A stretch of DNA of 64,000 nt from Opisthorchis felineus (taxonomy: Eukaryota; Platyhelminthes; Trematoda; Opisthorchiida; Opisthorchiidae): contig SJOL01008747.1 in assembly GCA_004794785.1 (NCBI GenBank), positions 16,766 to 80,765 on the forward strand, given 5' to 3'. The notes under the pieces were generated by a model. It did not search any database and was not told where the DNA came from. It saw nothing but the letters and a program-made list of their open reading frames with translations. A program made the translations under genes and the position numbers. Below, one piece after another: positions 49,401 to 62,197 of the stretch (position 1 is the stretch's first letter; each line of letters begins with the position of its first letter).

Positions 49401-51309
49401 GAGCTCAAAACCAGTTGACTTGGAGGTTTCACAGATTAGCGCTGCCCTGAAATACATTGAGTTGTTCAACGCAGACCAAGCAACTGTAGACGTTCTACGT
49501 GATGTGTAAATTAGCGAATATCAGTAGGATAACTGGAAGGGAATTGATAAAAATTACACCCCATTCACTGGGTAATCGCCCGAATGCTCCAGAGTATATC
49601 TTCGAAGAGCATTCTTCTCTCGTTACGACGCTTAAGGTAGATTTCCAAGAAGTCCTCGTAACTCGCCGGGATCGACTGGAAACTGGAAAGCAATACCACG
49701 TTCTGAAACACTGCCATTGCTTTGCGTCAGGGACAGGTGTTAGGATAACTGGGATCCATAACCAGCAACGCAAGGTTTGAGCGGACAAAAAGGTCACTTG
49801 AGTAGTTTTGATACGCTACAGGAGGGAAACCTCCTGGAAGACGGCTTGCTGAAAGTACGGGCGCAACCTGGGGTCAACGTAGGAAGTCTAAATAGATGGA
49901 ACGGTAGCTAAGCGGTTGAAATAGTTTCTTACTTGGAGGCTTACATATCGTGAGGATTGTTAGTTTGGTTTCTAAAGTTCTCTTTCTTCAGAACTTGGAC
50001 AGTCAAACAGCGGTGTTTTCCTCTGTTCTTATTTGTTTTCCGAGATGACCTAGTTACTGAGAAGGAGTCAAATGAACAAAGAGGATGGCCTCTGCTGAAG
50101 CGGGTCGAGCAGGACAGGCAGAACGGCACTAATATTTCCCTGTATGTACGTTGTATAACATGTATATATTATATATGATTTTCGTTTTCTGAAGCCGACT
50201 TTGGTTATCATATTAGATGCACTGACATTCATTCGTTTTCGTGAACGCATCCGGTAATCATGTTGTTGAACTCTACATAACTTTGCCTTACTGTAAACCT
50301 GGGGGAAATGCCTTTTTTTCATGTAAGCACAGAGCCTGTTTTGGTAATATCCGTCCAGTGTAGTGATGTGTTTACGGCGGGATCGGTTAACTGGATCAAA
50401 TATATTGATTCAGTGCTGTTTTGCCTTACAGTAAGTTGCAGTTTTCACGATTGGTTAGTACTGTGCACTCGCCGAAAGGTGACCGCATTCTAGAAAGCAA
50501 GCTAGTTTGCAAGCATGATATCCCTCACTATACTAAAACAAACAGTGTTCGAATGCTGCTTAGTCATGTGAAGTATGGCCTTTTTCACAGATGGATGGTC
50601 CTTAAATGGGTTCGGATGAGATGAAAACATTTTGGCATCGTGAGTTTCTGGTTCGCATTCAAAATAACGAAAAACACTCAACTAATATGTTAAATGTAGT
50701 GGCTTGACGCTGCTATTACAAAGTGTCGTTTTTCGTGGAACACTAGCTGACAGCTGTCCTTATTCTGATTATGAGTCAATTAAGAAAACAATGGGCACAT
50801 CAAACAGTTAGTCTTAAGCAGTCGGAAACGAAGAACGCATCAGTCATGAAACGCATTCGATTACCGGAATTAACTACCCTCCAAACGTTAGGCAACGATA
50901 AAGGGTAGTTTGTCCAAACACGTGTGAATAATTGCTAACCCTAACAGCACGATCGACCTGAGACCGTCCTCCAGATTCGCAATTTTCATGCAACCCCCAA
51001 AACTGTGAGTCCTACCTGTCATCACATTTACTAGTCGGCATTCAGAATAGAATGCGGTCCACACCGAATAGAAGTAAAATGCGAGGATGTTTGTAGACAG
51101 GCGAAACGACGTCGAATCGTACTCTGGTGCGATACAATATATTCTCCATACCAGAGCGGTTAGGCTGAGCAACCAAAGTCTGTTGACCAGATTCACCTTA
51201 CGAGAAACACGAAACTGGATCGTGTCTTTGAGTTCAAACCTTTCTGTTCTGTAACGACTAAACTTTGATCATCACTGTGAGTAAACCTACTGCCTTTTTA
51301 TACTTCAAG
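46409..51309. other. No supported gene; AT-rich simple repeats
   Basis: Holds AT-rich tracts at 47.3-47.5 kb. Protein-like open segments at 48395-48652 (-) and 49499-49780 (+) lack consistent splice sites. Nothing is recognised. Confidence 0.4.
47322..47475 (+). repeat. (TATTA)n / (TAATC)n low-complexity region
   Basis: (ATATT)n at 47325-47352, TA-rich sequence, then four TCTAA units at about 47425-47445. Confidence 0.85.
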
Positions 51310-51404
51310 CCCATCCGTTATAGTCCTAAGTGGAGTCCATACATCTTGTTACCACACAACGATGAATCGTTCGGTGATGGGGTTCGCTGGGAGTGTCTTT
51401 TTGA
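51310..51404 (+). CDS. Isolated exon candidate
   Basis: Thirty-one codons plus two bases. Acceptor with pyrimidine tract (CTGCCTTTTTATACTTCAAG) and consensus GTAAGT donor. The reading R-Y-S-P-K-W-S-P-Y-I-L-L-P-H-N-D-E-S, then G-V-R-W-E-C-L-F looks coding, and the other strand is poor. A 28-base intron to a short terminal exon ending V-N-C-stop at 51433-51455 is possible but very short. Family not recognised. Confidence 0.35.
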
Positions 51405-53369
51405 GTAAGTATTAATAATAGTTCATTCACAGTGCTGCACCAGTGAATTGTTGAACATTAAATTTGGTCACTTATTGTTAGACCAAACCTGTACCACCGT
51501 TTCTTACTATACAATACATTTACCCGTCCACGCAAACCGTGTAGTTCTAAAAGTCTACGCGCTGGCTTCGCTTTTCTCTCATCAAAACCTCTCCCGATAT
51601 TGCTTCCATCACAAGCAAATTTTTACACCTTGCTGCTTTTTAGTACTGGGCCTCGTCACTCTCGTGCATCGCGAACTTATAAAATAGTGAATTCGTTGCC
51701 CGTCGCGGTTTGATCCGTTCGTCCATTAACGAACTTCTCAACCTCCATTGCCATTTTCAGCTTCCTTTGTTACCTTTCAGATAAATCATGACGACCAGAC
51801 TGAGTAAACTTCCACTTGACGTTCAAGCGCTCCTCTCTCTAAAAGTTCCATACTTGCCAGCGCAAGTGTCACCCTTTGTCTTAAATATTAGCATTCAAGC
51901 GAAGCCATAATAAGGTCATTCTTCTAAATCTTCCACGACCACCAAATTCAGGCATTTCCACATGGCAACGGCAACTCCTTTTTCCGTCGATTTCCATATG
52001 AAGAAAATTCTACCAATTTTTCGCTAAATGTTCTGGTCCCGTCTTCACTAATTCATTTGTCTATCCTTTCCAGACCATTAACGAATTTCGGGTCTCATTT
52101 GTCTCATTGTACTTCCGCAAGCGTCGATTTGATAGTGTTCCTTATCATTTTTGAGGACTGAACTATATGTTCACGTTGACATAACCTTGTAAAAAATTTT
52201 CCTCGGTGCTTTCCGCACCAGTCATAAGTGAATTTCGACAATCAATATTCCATTTTTCGGAGTCTTATTTCAGTTCACTGCAAGCCCTTTTACTCACCAA
52301 ACTGAAACAGTTCTCACTTATTTTCTCCTCTACGACATCGTTTTGGGTCATCCGATATTGCACATTAAACCACATAGAGGCACTACCCGATGTTTTGGCC
52401 ATTTTCATAGATCCCTCTCATTTCTGCGACTGATAAGACGACAACACGATGTAGTTGCGTTAAGACTTATTATGGAGTGTTGTGACAACATGGGAACCAC
52501 ACTATTGGCATATAACTAGTTTATCTCTACATGTAACGTTCGCCAACAAAGACCTGTTAGGGACGTGTGAAGAGGAAATCAACATTATCTTTGTATGTGC
52601 TGTCTGGTTTCTCACTTGGAATACAACCAATGCAAATAACCATCGGTCGATTGCCCTCACCTAATAAGGTACACAGAGTGATAGGATTGATGCAGTATAG
52701 CAATAACTGTACTCAACATTTGAATCGGGAAACACTAGTCATCGAAGCCATGGGGAAAAGGATCTGGAACATTCTGCGACGGGAACTGCTGGGAAGATTT
52801 TGTAAATAGTTTGTGAATATCTGGTGTCAGAAACCTACTCTGAGGAATTTTTTATGTCTTACGGACCAACATATACGTTGATGAGACATGTTAGTTCTCA
52901 TACATAAATATATACAATAAAAGCGGAAATACAGGCTCATAGAATGGGATTTAAAACTGGGCCCGGTGACTCTCTGATCTACTGCACTATGAGCCAAACT
53001 TGCTAAAACACTTTTTTGTCGTCGCACAAGCGCCGGGACTCTGCATCGACTTGTGAGAATTCGAGTTGCTGAAGCAGTGATAAAAAAATATCACTGCTTT
53101 TAGTTACGCCAGTAGGACCAGACATTCGGATACCATGCCTGACGCATGTTACGCGGTGAAGCAAACTGCCGGTCAATAGAGGTCTCAACTGTGAATTCTA
53201 GCCCTGTGTTTGCCTTTTTTTTGCATCCTGCTTGCTGTGGTTCTTGGTGAATGCAATTTGAATCCTCGCCTCCTATATATATCTTAGCTTCCACGTTTAC
53301 CCGTTTGTTTTTCAAAAGCTAAATGGCCAAACAAATTAACAATTGTAGGCAGGTGATGGATTCGTAGAA

Positions 53370-53520
53370 TTCGCGTTCACATTGTTCTCGTTTGAACAGC
53401 TGTCCTCCTTCCCGGTTGCAATTAGTCGAGGGGGTCCGCAACAAAGGAAGGGCGCACAGGGCACGGGTCGCACTCCTTTTTAGAGCTCATCAGTGCACAT
53501 TCTTTATTTGGTGAACTTAG
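53370..53520 (-). mobile_element. SINE fragment S4, strongly diverged
   Basis: Antisense. Retains the 3' end pattern (GTTCTCGTTTGAACAGCTGTCCTCC) and a degraded hammerhead region (TAGAGCTCATCAGTGCAC). The tRNA-like part is missing. Confidence 0.65.
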
Positions 53521-54269
53521 CAGATAGTGCCCCAGAAATTATTCTCATACACATTTTTCGGCAGAGTGTAATATGTCTCTTCTTTTAACTCGAAATTAAT
53601 GTTGAGTTCAGAAACAAATGCTTGTCATCAGATTAAAAGGGTGATCCAACTGCGCAGTTACATGCAGACATGCTTTTGGGCCATGCACTTTGAGTGCCAG
53701 TAGGCTTACTGTTCAGCCATTAGTTAAATTTGAGTTGAAACAAAGCCACATTGCCGGGTGCAATCAAGTAATGCATGTGAGCATAGTGCTTTCCCCCTGA
53801 TGATGTTTGTTGCAGGATGAATTTTGGCATTTATTTGCATTATGCTCACATTACAAAGCAATCCAAGAGATTAGGCTCACATGACATTAAATCAGATGTC
53901 AGGCTCATAAGGAAAACCTTGATCACGGGTTGTAAATGTTGGCTACATATGTCCGAGGGAACCAATTTCTGAGCATTGTTCTTTTTGACGAGAAGTAGAT
54001 TTATTATTGGACTGCATTGGTTCCAGTTACTCTTTCCAAATGACAAACGCTAAAACAAGTCAGGATATGCGCCACGAAGAAAGGCAAATGAAAAGTGACA
54101 TTGTGCTGCTTATAATAGCATTCGTTATTAAGAGGAACCAGTTAACCGAAACTACTTACTTCCGTTCGGAAGTAGTAGTTCGAGCTGAAGATTACAAATC
54201 TTCTAGAGCACCGTAAAGGAAGTCGACGTTTCAATAGGATGCTTTTTTATTTGCAAGTGATTGCAGGAT

Positions 54270-54670
54270 TGGTAGAATTCACACCCACATCACTCTCGTT
54301 TGAACAGTCCTGTTCGTGTCCTGTCGCAGTTGGTCGGGTGAGTCCATACCAAAAGGGTGAAGCACTGGACCAGAATTTCGCCCCTTTTAGAGCTCAGCAG
54401 CAGTACATATCCTTGGTCGCGCCAAGGTTTGAACTCCGGACATGTGACGTACGAGGTGAGCGTGTTATCACTACTCAACCAGCGCATGCTGGACCCACCT
54501 GAATTATGACGTGTAAACAGGCGAACGCGTTTACGATGGGTGATGTTATTTGTTTGCCCGACGCCTCGAACGACCACCCCGTTTATGTCCTGGTTGTATC
54601 GACCGATGGACCCGCCTGTCAGGACTTCCTAGTCAGACGCTTTCCTGAGACACCAAGGGTAAACGGAATT
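54270..54670 (-). mobile_element. tRNA-derived SINE with hammerhead domain, long copy S5
   Basis: Antisense and the longest copy. It includes the 5' region (to about 54665), an A-box-like GCTGGTTGAGTAGTGA, a B-box-like GTTCAAACCTTGG and a hammerhead region at 54361-54412. The core is mutated to CTGCTGA and stem II to GAGCTCTAAAAGGGGC, so the ribozyme is dead. The open frame at 54506-54742 is a reading of this repeat. Confidence 0.75.
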
Positions 54671-55641
54671 CAAATATTTGGCTATTTCAACAATGCGCAA
54701 AAGTACTTACCGAAAGAGCGTACTTCATCGTTCATATTATGAGGGTTGTTTCCAAATATGAACTGTAGGCTAATGCTGTTACATACATTTAAGTCGGGAG
54801 GTGAAGCATACGACGGAATCGAATATGATGACCGAATCTGAAAGACGGCATAAAACACAAAGCAGTTGTTATGTCATCTGAAGGCCCGATGGAGTTTTAT
54901 AATGCCTCTGGCAGTATATGGTGATAAATATTGTACGACAAGATTATCCAGTCAAGGAAGAATAATTTGGTTTCCCATACCCAAGCACATGATGAGTGGG
55001 GAAGGGTTTTTGAGTAATTTGGTTCGGTGTAACATTTGTCCACCCTCTTCTACATCAAATTAGCCTGTTGACATCTGGGCGATATTTTCTGACAAGTTGT
55101 GGAAGTTGCACCACGGACCTGGTACCAGCACCAATTGTCTGCGCATGTTGATATTCACCGGGCAGCCCTAAGGAGGGTACATGTGAAATTCAAGAACACG
55201 TGTGTAATTGTAAAACCCAGCTGTGTCCGCAACAACTAATCCAGCAATGCTTTCTTTCGGTCAGGGTTTCCTCCAAGTGAACTTTGTCCAGCTTTCTTCT
55301 ACACCACGTCTGTGGAGTCACCCATTCAAAAGACAATTTGTCGTTTTCAGTGGTAATCCAGATGTGATCATCAACGTTCGAACAAACGTGACAGGACCCC
55401 AGTTTAGGGAGGGCATCCTCAAGAACAATCTGTAGGTTTGGCGAAAGCGGGTGTGCAATCTGATGTCAAACCTAACTATTCGGTCATCAAAGTTTTAACA
55501 ACCCATCCACCTGGTTTGCAATTCCTAACATAGTCAAAATGGGTGTCACTAAAAAGTGGCTTTTCTCAATTGATTTTGAGAGACAACCGCTTGTATCACA
55601 GGTCATCTCCTTCCTGTTGGCGTATTGTAACCCATAAACGT

Positions 55642-56311
55642 TCAGCGGTTGGTAGCAACTGCGTATTCTTCAATTATTTTGCCCATTGACTCATGGGTCA
55701 TTTGGATCTTATTAAGTCCTACTGACTTACTCACAGAGTTAATCGCCGCTTCATCCAGTGATACGTCAACTCTAAAAGTCTCATTAATAATAGAACTTTT
55801 TGAGTTTCTATAAAACATTCAGACATAACCGAATGAACGTGATATGCTATTTTGGCGTGCGAGTGAAATTCACAATCTTAACAAGTACGATCCACGTGCG
55901 AACGAGAAGCAAGCCAATAATAGAATCCAAAAAACATGATTTAGAGACATGGTAACATTTTCGACTGATTTGCGACTCGATTTCGTTAGGTTCTACAACA
56001 AGGATCCAGGGAAACACAAGAACTCGTTTGTGAGTCAGAGCCATGTGATCCACTGTGGGGAGCTGTATGTATCACTTACGTTTATAAATTGACAACAACA
56101 TTCCAATGCGAAATACTTGAAGAATTGAGTGTAAACAATTGTAACGAAAACACGAACTTATGAGGTGTGCTTCATGGAGATAGAATTGTAGAGTCAAGGT
56201 AGGTGAGCAGCTCACTTACTGCACGTTTTTCTCACAACCTATGTGAATACAAATCGTGGCCATAAATGATAGAACAGCGCATTTCATCCAGGCCAAGTTT
56301 TGATAAACCAT
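55642..56311 (-). CDS. Candidate complete two-exon gene for a small secreted protein (73 aa)
   Basis: Exon 1 (56220-56311) opens with ATG directly after an in-frame TAG and encodes a typical signal peptide (W-M-K-C-A-V-L-S-F-M-A-T-I-C-I-H-I-G). It ends at a consensus GTAAGT with two bases over. Exon 2 (55642-55771) follows an acceptor ending GAGACTTTTAG, starts with the one base needed, and reads 42 codons to TGA. The mature part is helical and charged (L-D-E-A-A-I-N-S, then H-E-S-M-G-K-I-I-E-E-Y). A GTGAGT inside exon 2 after A-I-N-S is an alternative donor. No homologue recognised. Small secreted helical proteins are common in parasitic flatworms, but that is only context. Confidence 0.42.
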
Positions 56312-57373
56312 CTAGATGGAATGTCGGGCTATTCCTCACCGAGAGGGTAGCCTCATGCAATATATAGGTTATGGAAAATGCAGACGAGACAAGGTGACTG
56401 AAGTCAACAGCCTTTCCGACTGAAGTTCCATCTTCCACAAGGACAGTAGCGATTAACTGTTTTTGGTAAACTGAGTTCAGTCATCCATTATCCTGCTCTG
56501 TAGAAATGAATAAATTCCAACCCCAGACCCAATCGTCTCTGTGGTCATTCTCCTAGAAAACCCATTGACGTTCGATTCCAAGGCTAGTACTACAGTCCGT
56601 AGTCTTCTCAGCAACAATATCAGATTCCCGTCGAATTCCTTTCTTATAAATGTTCAGATATTCTTAACGCTGGTGACAGTCAACAGGGTCAGCTGAAGTG
56701 AATATGAAGCCCTTGTTAAAAAGTGGACGGAAACGCAAAAAGGACTCCTACTCGTGAAGGTGTAAAAGAAAATCCGGAGCATTACAGTGCACCCCACAGA
56801 ATACCATAATGCAGGACATGTCGGCAGGCAACAATGTTCACCTGAACTGTCCACCTACAACTCACGCCAAGACCGCAGTTATGACATCAAACTGCCTGCA
56901 TGTTGCTGCCCCGGATATAAGAGGAAACAGCTTATCTAGTGTTTATTTTTTAAGGTCATTCAGTGTACTGGTTGGTGTAAGCCTCTAGTCATGTATAAAA
57001 TGAACTTACGATAGATAAGAAGGTGATAAGTCTGTTTCAGAATGAAATGCGTTACGGCAAAATGAGTAGGATAAACTGAGTGGTCTTATATTTGGCCAGC
57101 TCGGCGAAGTCTCGTTTTGGCGAAGCAGTTAATGAATGGGACATGCGGTAAACGACGTAAATGGGTCAGGACCAAAATTCTAGGCTCATAATATGTGCAT
57201 ATTAGGTAACCTAGAAATGGTCGGACCGAAAAAGTATATGATTTGGCATGGAAACAGCGAATGGGGGCGTAAACCCTAGGGGATATGGTTGGCGCATAAA
57301 CACGCAGGGAAGTGGTGGGAGCTATCAGCTGGCCTGAACATAATTGCATATCAAGAAGCATCAGCACTATTTC

Positions 57374-57416
57374 TTTACTATTTACTTTACTTTACTTTAC
57401 CTTACTTTACTATTTC
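57374..57416 (-). repeat. (GTAAA)n tail of the LINE
   Basis: Interrupted TTTAC units on the + strand, AGTAA on the - strand, lying directly downstream of the dead LINE in its own orientation. Short tandem-repeat tails are typical of RTE-type LINEs. Confidence 0.75.
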
Positions 57417-58520
57417 TTTCCTTATAGTGAAGAAAGGAATAAAAGTGGATGGGGAACGGACCTAGTGCTAGCCTACCGCACATCCACACACTCATCCAGG
57501 CAACCTGGATAGAAACTGACAACGGGAACTCTAATGACATTGTTATCAGCCATATCATGCACCGTCTCAAACCGGGCCCACTGAGCACGATACAAACCCC
57601 CGATCCCGGAAGGCGATTCACATCGACAGCACCCAAAATTTTCGTAATCTCTTTCATACCCCTGTACTAGATCAACGGTTGCCCATCATTCTGGTTACGC
57701 CATTGTGATCTCGACAAGGAAGGCACCACGCTTTTCGGCAAAAGATGCATGCTCAATACATGACGTAATCAACCCAGCTTCTGAGCTTCAATGGAAGTCT
57801 CCGTTACACAACCAAACACCCGCTTTCTAACTGCATCGTTATGGATTCGCTGACACTACTTTACACGAGTTATGGTTCTGAGACAACGGTTTTCGAAAAG
57901 ATGAGATGGTCTGACTTCCGCTGCTCGAACTGCCCAAGTGTGACAGCCATGAAACATAACAGCTCGCACTCTAGCCTGATACACATGTCCCTTGAGATTC
58001 AAGGATATATAACTTTGACGACATAGGTATCTCAAATTAGCCAACGCTCCACGGGCCTTACATATTCGTGCGTTGACATCGTAAGTCACACTACAATCAG
58101 AACTAATACAGCTTCTAGGATACGTAAAAAGCTTCATAACTTCGAGTGCCTTTCATTGGATTGTAAGTGACGCGTTCAGTAACTGCATGTCCAGAACAAT
58201 GACCTTAAACGTTGTGAGTGAAAAGCGCATGCCAACGGACGTAATAACTTTGATCAGTTCATTCCCTACACCTTCTTCTCCTCTTCAAAGACGAAAACGA
58301 CGAAGCTAGCGTATTCCGAATCCACAAGATTTTTGTCAGCAGCCATTTGAACGCCAGAGATGTGAAGACCTAGCGCTTGTCTCATTATAGTATCGATCAC
58401 GAAACTAAATAGGAATGGAGTGACAATCCTCGACGGACACCACTTTGTGTACGGAAGATTTTGGAGAGCCAGTTATAGGTATCATGGAAGGTCAAACAGA
58501 CATTCCAGCTAAAATCCGTT
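57417..58520 (-). pseudogene. Dead non-LTR retrotransposon (LINE) reverse transcriptase, C-terminal part and 3' region
   Basis: On the - strand, from 58137 to 57856, an open frame reads R-S-C-I-S-S-D, V-N-A-R-I-C-K-A-R-G-A-L-A-N-L, the L-N-L-K-G block and R-A-V-M-F-H-G-C-H-T-W. This is the end of the reverse transcriptase domain seen in RTE/CR1-like LINEs. Upstream (about 58260-58480) traces remain of the SGVRRG, PFLF-FVID and Y-A-D-D boxes. The catalytic Y-A-D-D has become E-Y-A-S-F, and at least one frameshift lies near S-G-V-R-R-G-L-S-L. Downstream, G-A-V-D-V-N-R-L-P is found in the 3' region. The endonuclease and 5' end are missing. Confidence 0.8.
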
Positions 58521-60104
58521 GAAACATTTCACGCCTGTTGGAAGGTCTTTCTAAGAGCCGGGCTTTCGAGCAGACCTTCTTTGTACTCAGTGCCACTGAC
58601 AGCAATCCACAAAAAGAATTTTAACCGACTTTTTGAAATGACTACCAACCTAACCAAGTCGATCAGCTGAGCGTCTTTGCAGCCGAACTCCATGCACTGG
58701 ATTTTTATCTTGTTGGGGGACTGGGTCATTTTAACCTTTTGGTTAACAATTCAGGCTGTTAAACCTCTGACAAAACATCCGCCGGTAGATCGCGAACAGC
58801 GACTTTACTTGAGGTTGTTGTGACCAGCTGACAAGACCCAAAAAGGAACAACGGCCTTATATGGCTAAGGTTCTTGAGGTTCGATCACGTTCTCACCACT
58901 TTTGCGTGTGTTATAGAAACCAAGCATGTGTATAGTAAAAAAAACCTGATTGTAGAAGATTTGCATCCAACCAGCCTTCTCACTTATGGTGCTCCCCCGA
59001 AAGTCATCGCCAGTCCTGGCCAAGAATACTCTAGTCAGAAAAACGCCCTCCCACGGAAGGTACCAGCTTTGAATGCAGAGATACACGAATGCCCCTAACT
59101 ACTATGTTGGAAAATAAATGGTTCAAAGGCTAAAGTCCACGGAAGTCATTTTATTGACTTATAGGCAAGCATCTAAACTTTATTGCTGTCGAGGATGGGT
59201 AAAAAAGCCATCCACCAACGGTCTCGTCGTATGTAATGAAGGTTACCTGCCCCGGACTGAAATAAAATAGGAATGGGCCATATCGTCCTTGAATTCCATT
59301 GTTTGGTAGTCGACAATTCCCACGTAATCAGAATGTCCTCGGTTTTCCACGGTTTGTACGCATCTCACACGCACTCGATGACAGATGTGTATTCTGGAAC
59401 CCAGTAAAGCCACCCACATTTAAAAGGAGGTACTCACTGTAAGTTGACAGATATCTTTGTATTCAACGTCATTCTTTGATGATGTACACAAGCCGTGAAC
59501 ATTCTAAAATTACACTGATTAAAAAGAATTTCCACAGCTAACTGAATCGAAAGCTGCTTCCAGTATGCACTACATTAATTGAGTTTGGCAGACCACTGAC
59601 CGGCACGTAAAGTACGGTGGTTCACGAAATGCAACAATTCCGAATACACTGTCTTGAACGGAACTACTCATAAGGTTGCCAAAAACTCTTCTACAACCCA
59701 TGACCGGTTTCGTCCTTCTTCGGGCTCATCAAGTGAGCGCACTCCCCAAGTATCCATCAAACTGATGTTCTACTTAATCCCACGTTGTTTGCAATTCGAC
59801 ACCAGAGTGGTATGCAAATAAGTGAATTTGTGGAATTCTGATTAGGACTTTTATACACTTCAGCGATTACAAAAGTGTTTTGAAATAAGTGGTTTGTGGG
59901 TCGATTTCTTTAAACAAAGTCTTTTTTTTCGTTTTCACCGGCTGCACTTCAGAAGATTTATTCCAGACAGATTAGTTGTACTGAGTCACGGACACCCGTT
60001 AACGTTCGTAGGTTGAATAGCCTACTGAGTTGTACTGTCGGTAAGCGCCAAATTTAACTTTACACCGTGACTCTTCTTGAAAGCTGTGTCGGGAGAGCCA
60101 TAAC
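58521..60104. other. No supported gene; repeat relative at 59.7 kb
   Basis: Probably includes further decayed LINE sequence near 58.5-58.75 kb. Nothing recognised between 58.8 and 59.6 kb. Confidence 0.4.
59640..59850 (+). repeat. Relative of the 21.2-kb repeat
   Basis: CTACTCATAAGGTTG, AAAACTCTTCTACAACCCATG, ACCGGTTTCGTCC and the TATCCATCAAACTGATGTTC segment match the blocks at 21.0-21.4 kb in the same order. Confidence 0.65.
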
Positions 60105-60250
60105 AGACTTGTATCACACGCCACGTTTGAGGTCCAACTCCCTGGGTGGCCAAGACTATGCACGGCTGATGGGCTCTATAAGAACGAAACTTTAGCCAGG
60201 CGTTCAACACTTTAGTGGGAACCAACCAGAATAATTGAGCCAGGACAGAA
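60105..60250 (+). mobile_element. SINE fragment S6, strongly diverged
   Basis: Sense copy. GAGGTCCAACTCCCTGGG corresponds to the B-box region. CTGATGGGCTCTATAAGAACGAAAC corresponds to the hammerhead, with the core altered to CTGATGG. AACCAACCAGAATAATTGAG is the 3' part. The - strand open frame across it is an artefact. Confidence 0.6.
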
Positions 60251-62080
60251 TCAGTAATGTTCAGACGAGTATAGTTACAAACATCGCAAATCCTCAAACT
60301 TCATGCAATTTTATAATGTTTCGGAATACTGTTAAATGTCACTTTCTCCTGGAGTCTTCTTTGATCAGATGCCTTGGTTTATGTTGTAAACTATATCATT
60401 ATTCGGGGAATGTCTACCCAAAGGCAAGAAACCGATAGTGGACTGTCCTGAGTTTTTGTCGTTTATGGTTACGCCACATAGAAGTCTGATAAATAACCGC
60501 CTGCAGTTCTGTTTGTATGTCAACATTTAACCAAAACAGCTCGGAAGTAAACGTCAAAACGAATAACAAACATGTTAGATTGTGCAAACCCAAGTCGCAT
60601 AGATGGTTCGCTAATTTTCAGCAGATCTTACGTGCGTGTGGTCAACCGGTTGGGTTTTTAATGAACCACCTGCTGGTAACCGTCTCAGGTTCTGGTTTGT
60701 CTTTGTGCAGCTTTGGAATGAATGATGTGCCGATCAAGCTCGCAGCACTCGCTCGCCCTTGGAATGTTCGAAACAACATTGTTACCTGGCTTGTAGTAAG
60801 CCGGTAAATTGGAAGTCATTAGAGGATAATGGTAACATTGATTTTTCCCGGCCAATTGTTCGTGCGCTACTCTTCACATCAAAATACTTGGTGATGAACT
60901 GATTGTTGTGATTGATAGTACAAAAACACGAGAAGTCGTAGAGCGATAAAAAAAATAGATATGTACATTCCACTGAATGGATTCAATCTGGAATTGTGAA
61001 GGACATGCATCCGAAACACATCGATTATCATAGCTGGTGATTTGTTAGCGATAATAGATCAAATGATTTGGTATTTCTGGCGCGGTGTAATCTTGATTTT
61101 TGATCTTGATTCTTCTGCAAAACCTGTCTAGTCTGTAAACCGCTCCCGAGTTCATAAAATTAGTTTTCTCTAGGACGGAAGTATAGATGTCCACGGCAGT
61201 CTGAAGATGCATCGAAACGAATACAATGCACGAGCATGCCAAGGTGCAACATGTGCACGAATTTCTTTACTCTACTTCAATTAAATACGACAATACATTC
61301 CCTTCATTCTTAGGGCTACTTAGTGTCATCGGTAAATCAGAGTATTTAAGGGTGACATCACACCAAGCGCGATATTACAAACTTTGTTTCAGTTGTACAG
61401 GTTTCTCACTAAACTTGTATAACAGTGGAGACGCACTTTTCGAATCCTCAGGAACAAGAAATAGTAAAATTATTATGATTTCTCATAATAAACCTTATTT
61501 CATTCAAAACATGGACTTGAATCGATGAGAATCGATGAACAACGAATTATGCAATGCGACTAGTGAAAAAGTTATATCTACACAAGGCGACGCCAAGTAA
61601 GAACAAGAATAGTCTTGACGGGATCCAAGATTGAGCGAAATTCTGGTGCAGTTAAAGCCAACTTTCCTTTTTTTCATTTCACAATGTTTACTTTGGCTTT
61701 ATTTACATAAGTTTCTTGGACAACTTTGTGCTAAACAGCGCGCGTAGAAGGACATAGGAGGGTGGCGTGTCCAAAACCATTTTACAGGTGATTCGGCTTT
61801 TTTAGTGTCTGGAGGAATTCTGGATCAGGTCTCTCAAGGTTAGAAATCTTATCACTCTGAGAATGGTGCGGAACTGAAAGAAAGATGAGATTCATGGACA
61901 GCGTCTAGCATACATCAATCATTTCAAAGCGAAAACCAAAGATAAATGGCAGGGTGCCTTCAGTCGTTACGCTGTAGTTCACCAATGTTGTGACCATGGT
62001 TTTGTTTTCTGTACGTCTGCAGTAACATAAGATTTGAGCAATAGTACATGACCAAGTTTACTGTTTGTCATAGCACTCAC

Positions 62081-62197
62081 AAGGTAGTTGTCATCCTGTG
62101 ATAGGATGTGCTCGTATCCACTTGACTTCCTTGGGGACGTGGAGTCGCTCGTTCTTAGAAAAGCGTTAGGCTTGCTAGACCTCATGGGTCTATTCAT
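62081..62197 (-). CDS. Isolated exon candidate, possible first exon
   Basis: Thirty-nine codons from ATG at 62197 to a consensus GTGAGT donor at 62080, phase 0. Ser/Pro/Arg-rich reading (F-L-R-T-S-D-S-T-S-P-R-K-S-S-G-Y) ending Q-D-D-N-Y-L. The frame is open a little way upstream, so it could also be internal. No partner exon found; family unknown. Confidence 0.28.

Noticed and set aside
54506..54742. 78-codon open frame on the + strand
   Set aside because: Lies in the 5' part of SINE S5 read backwards.
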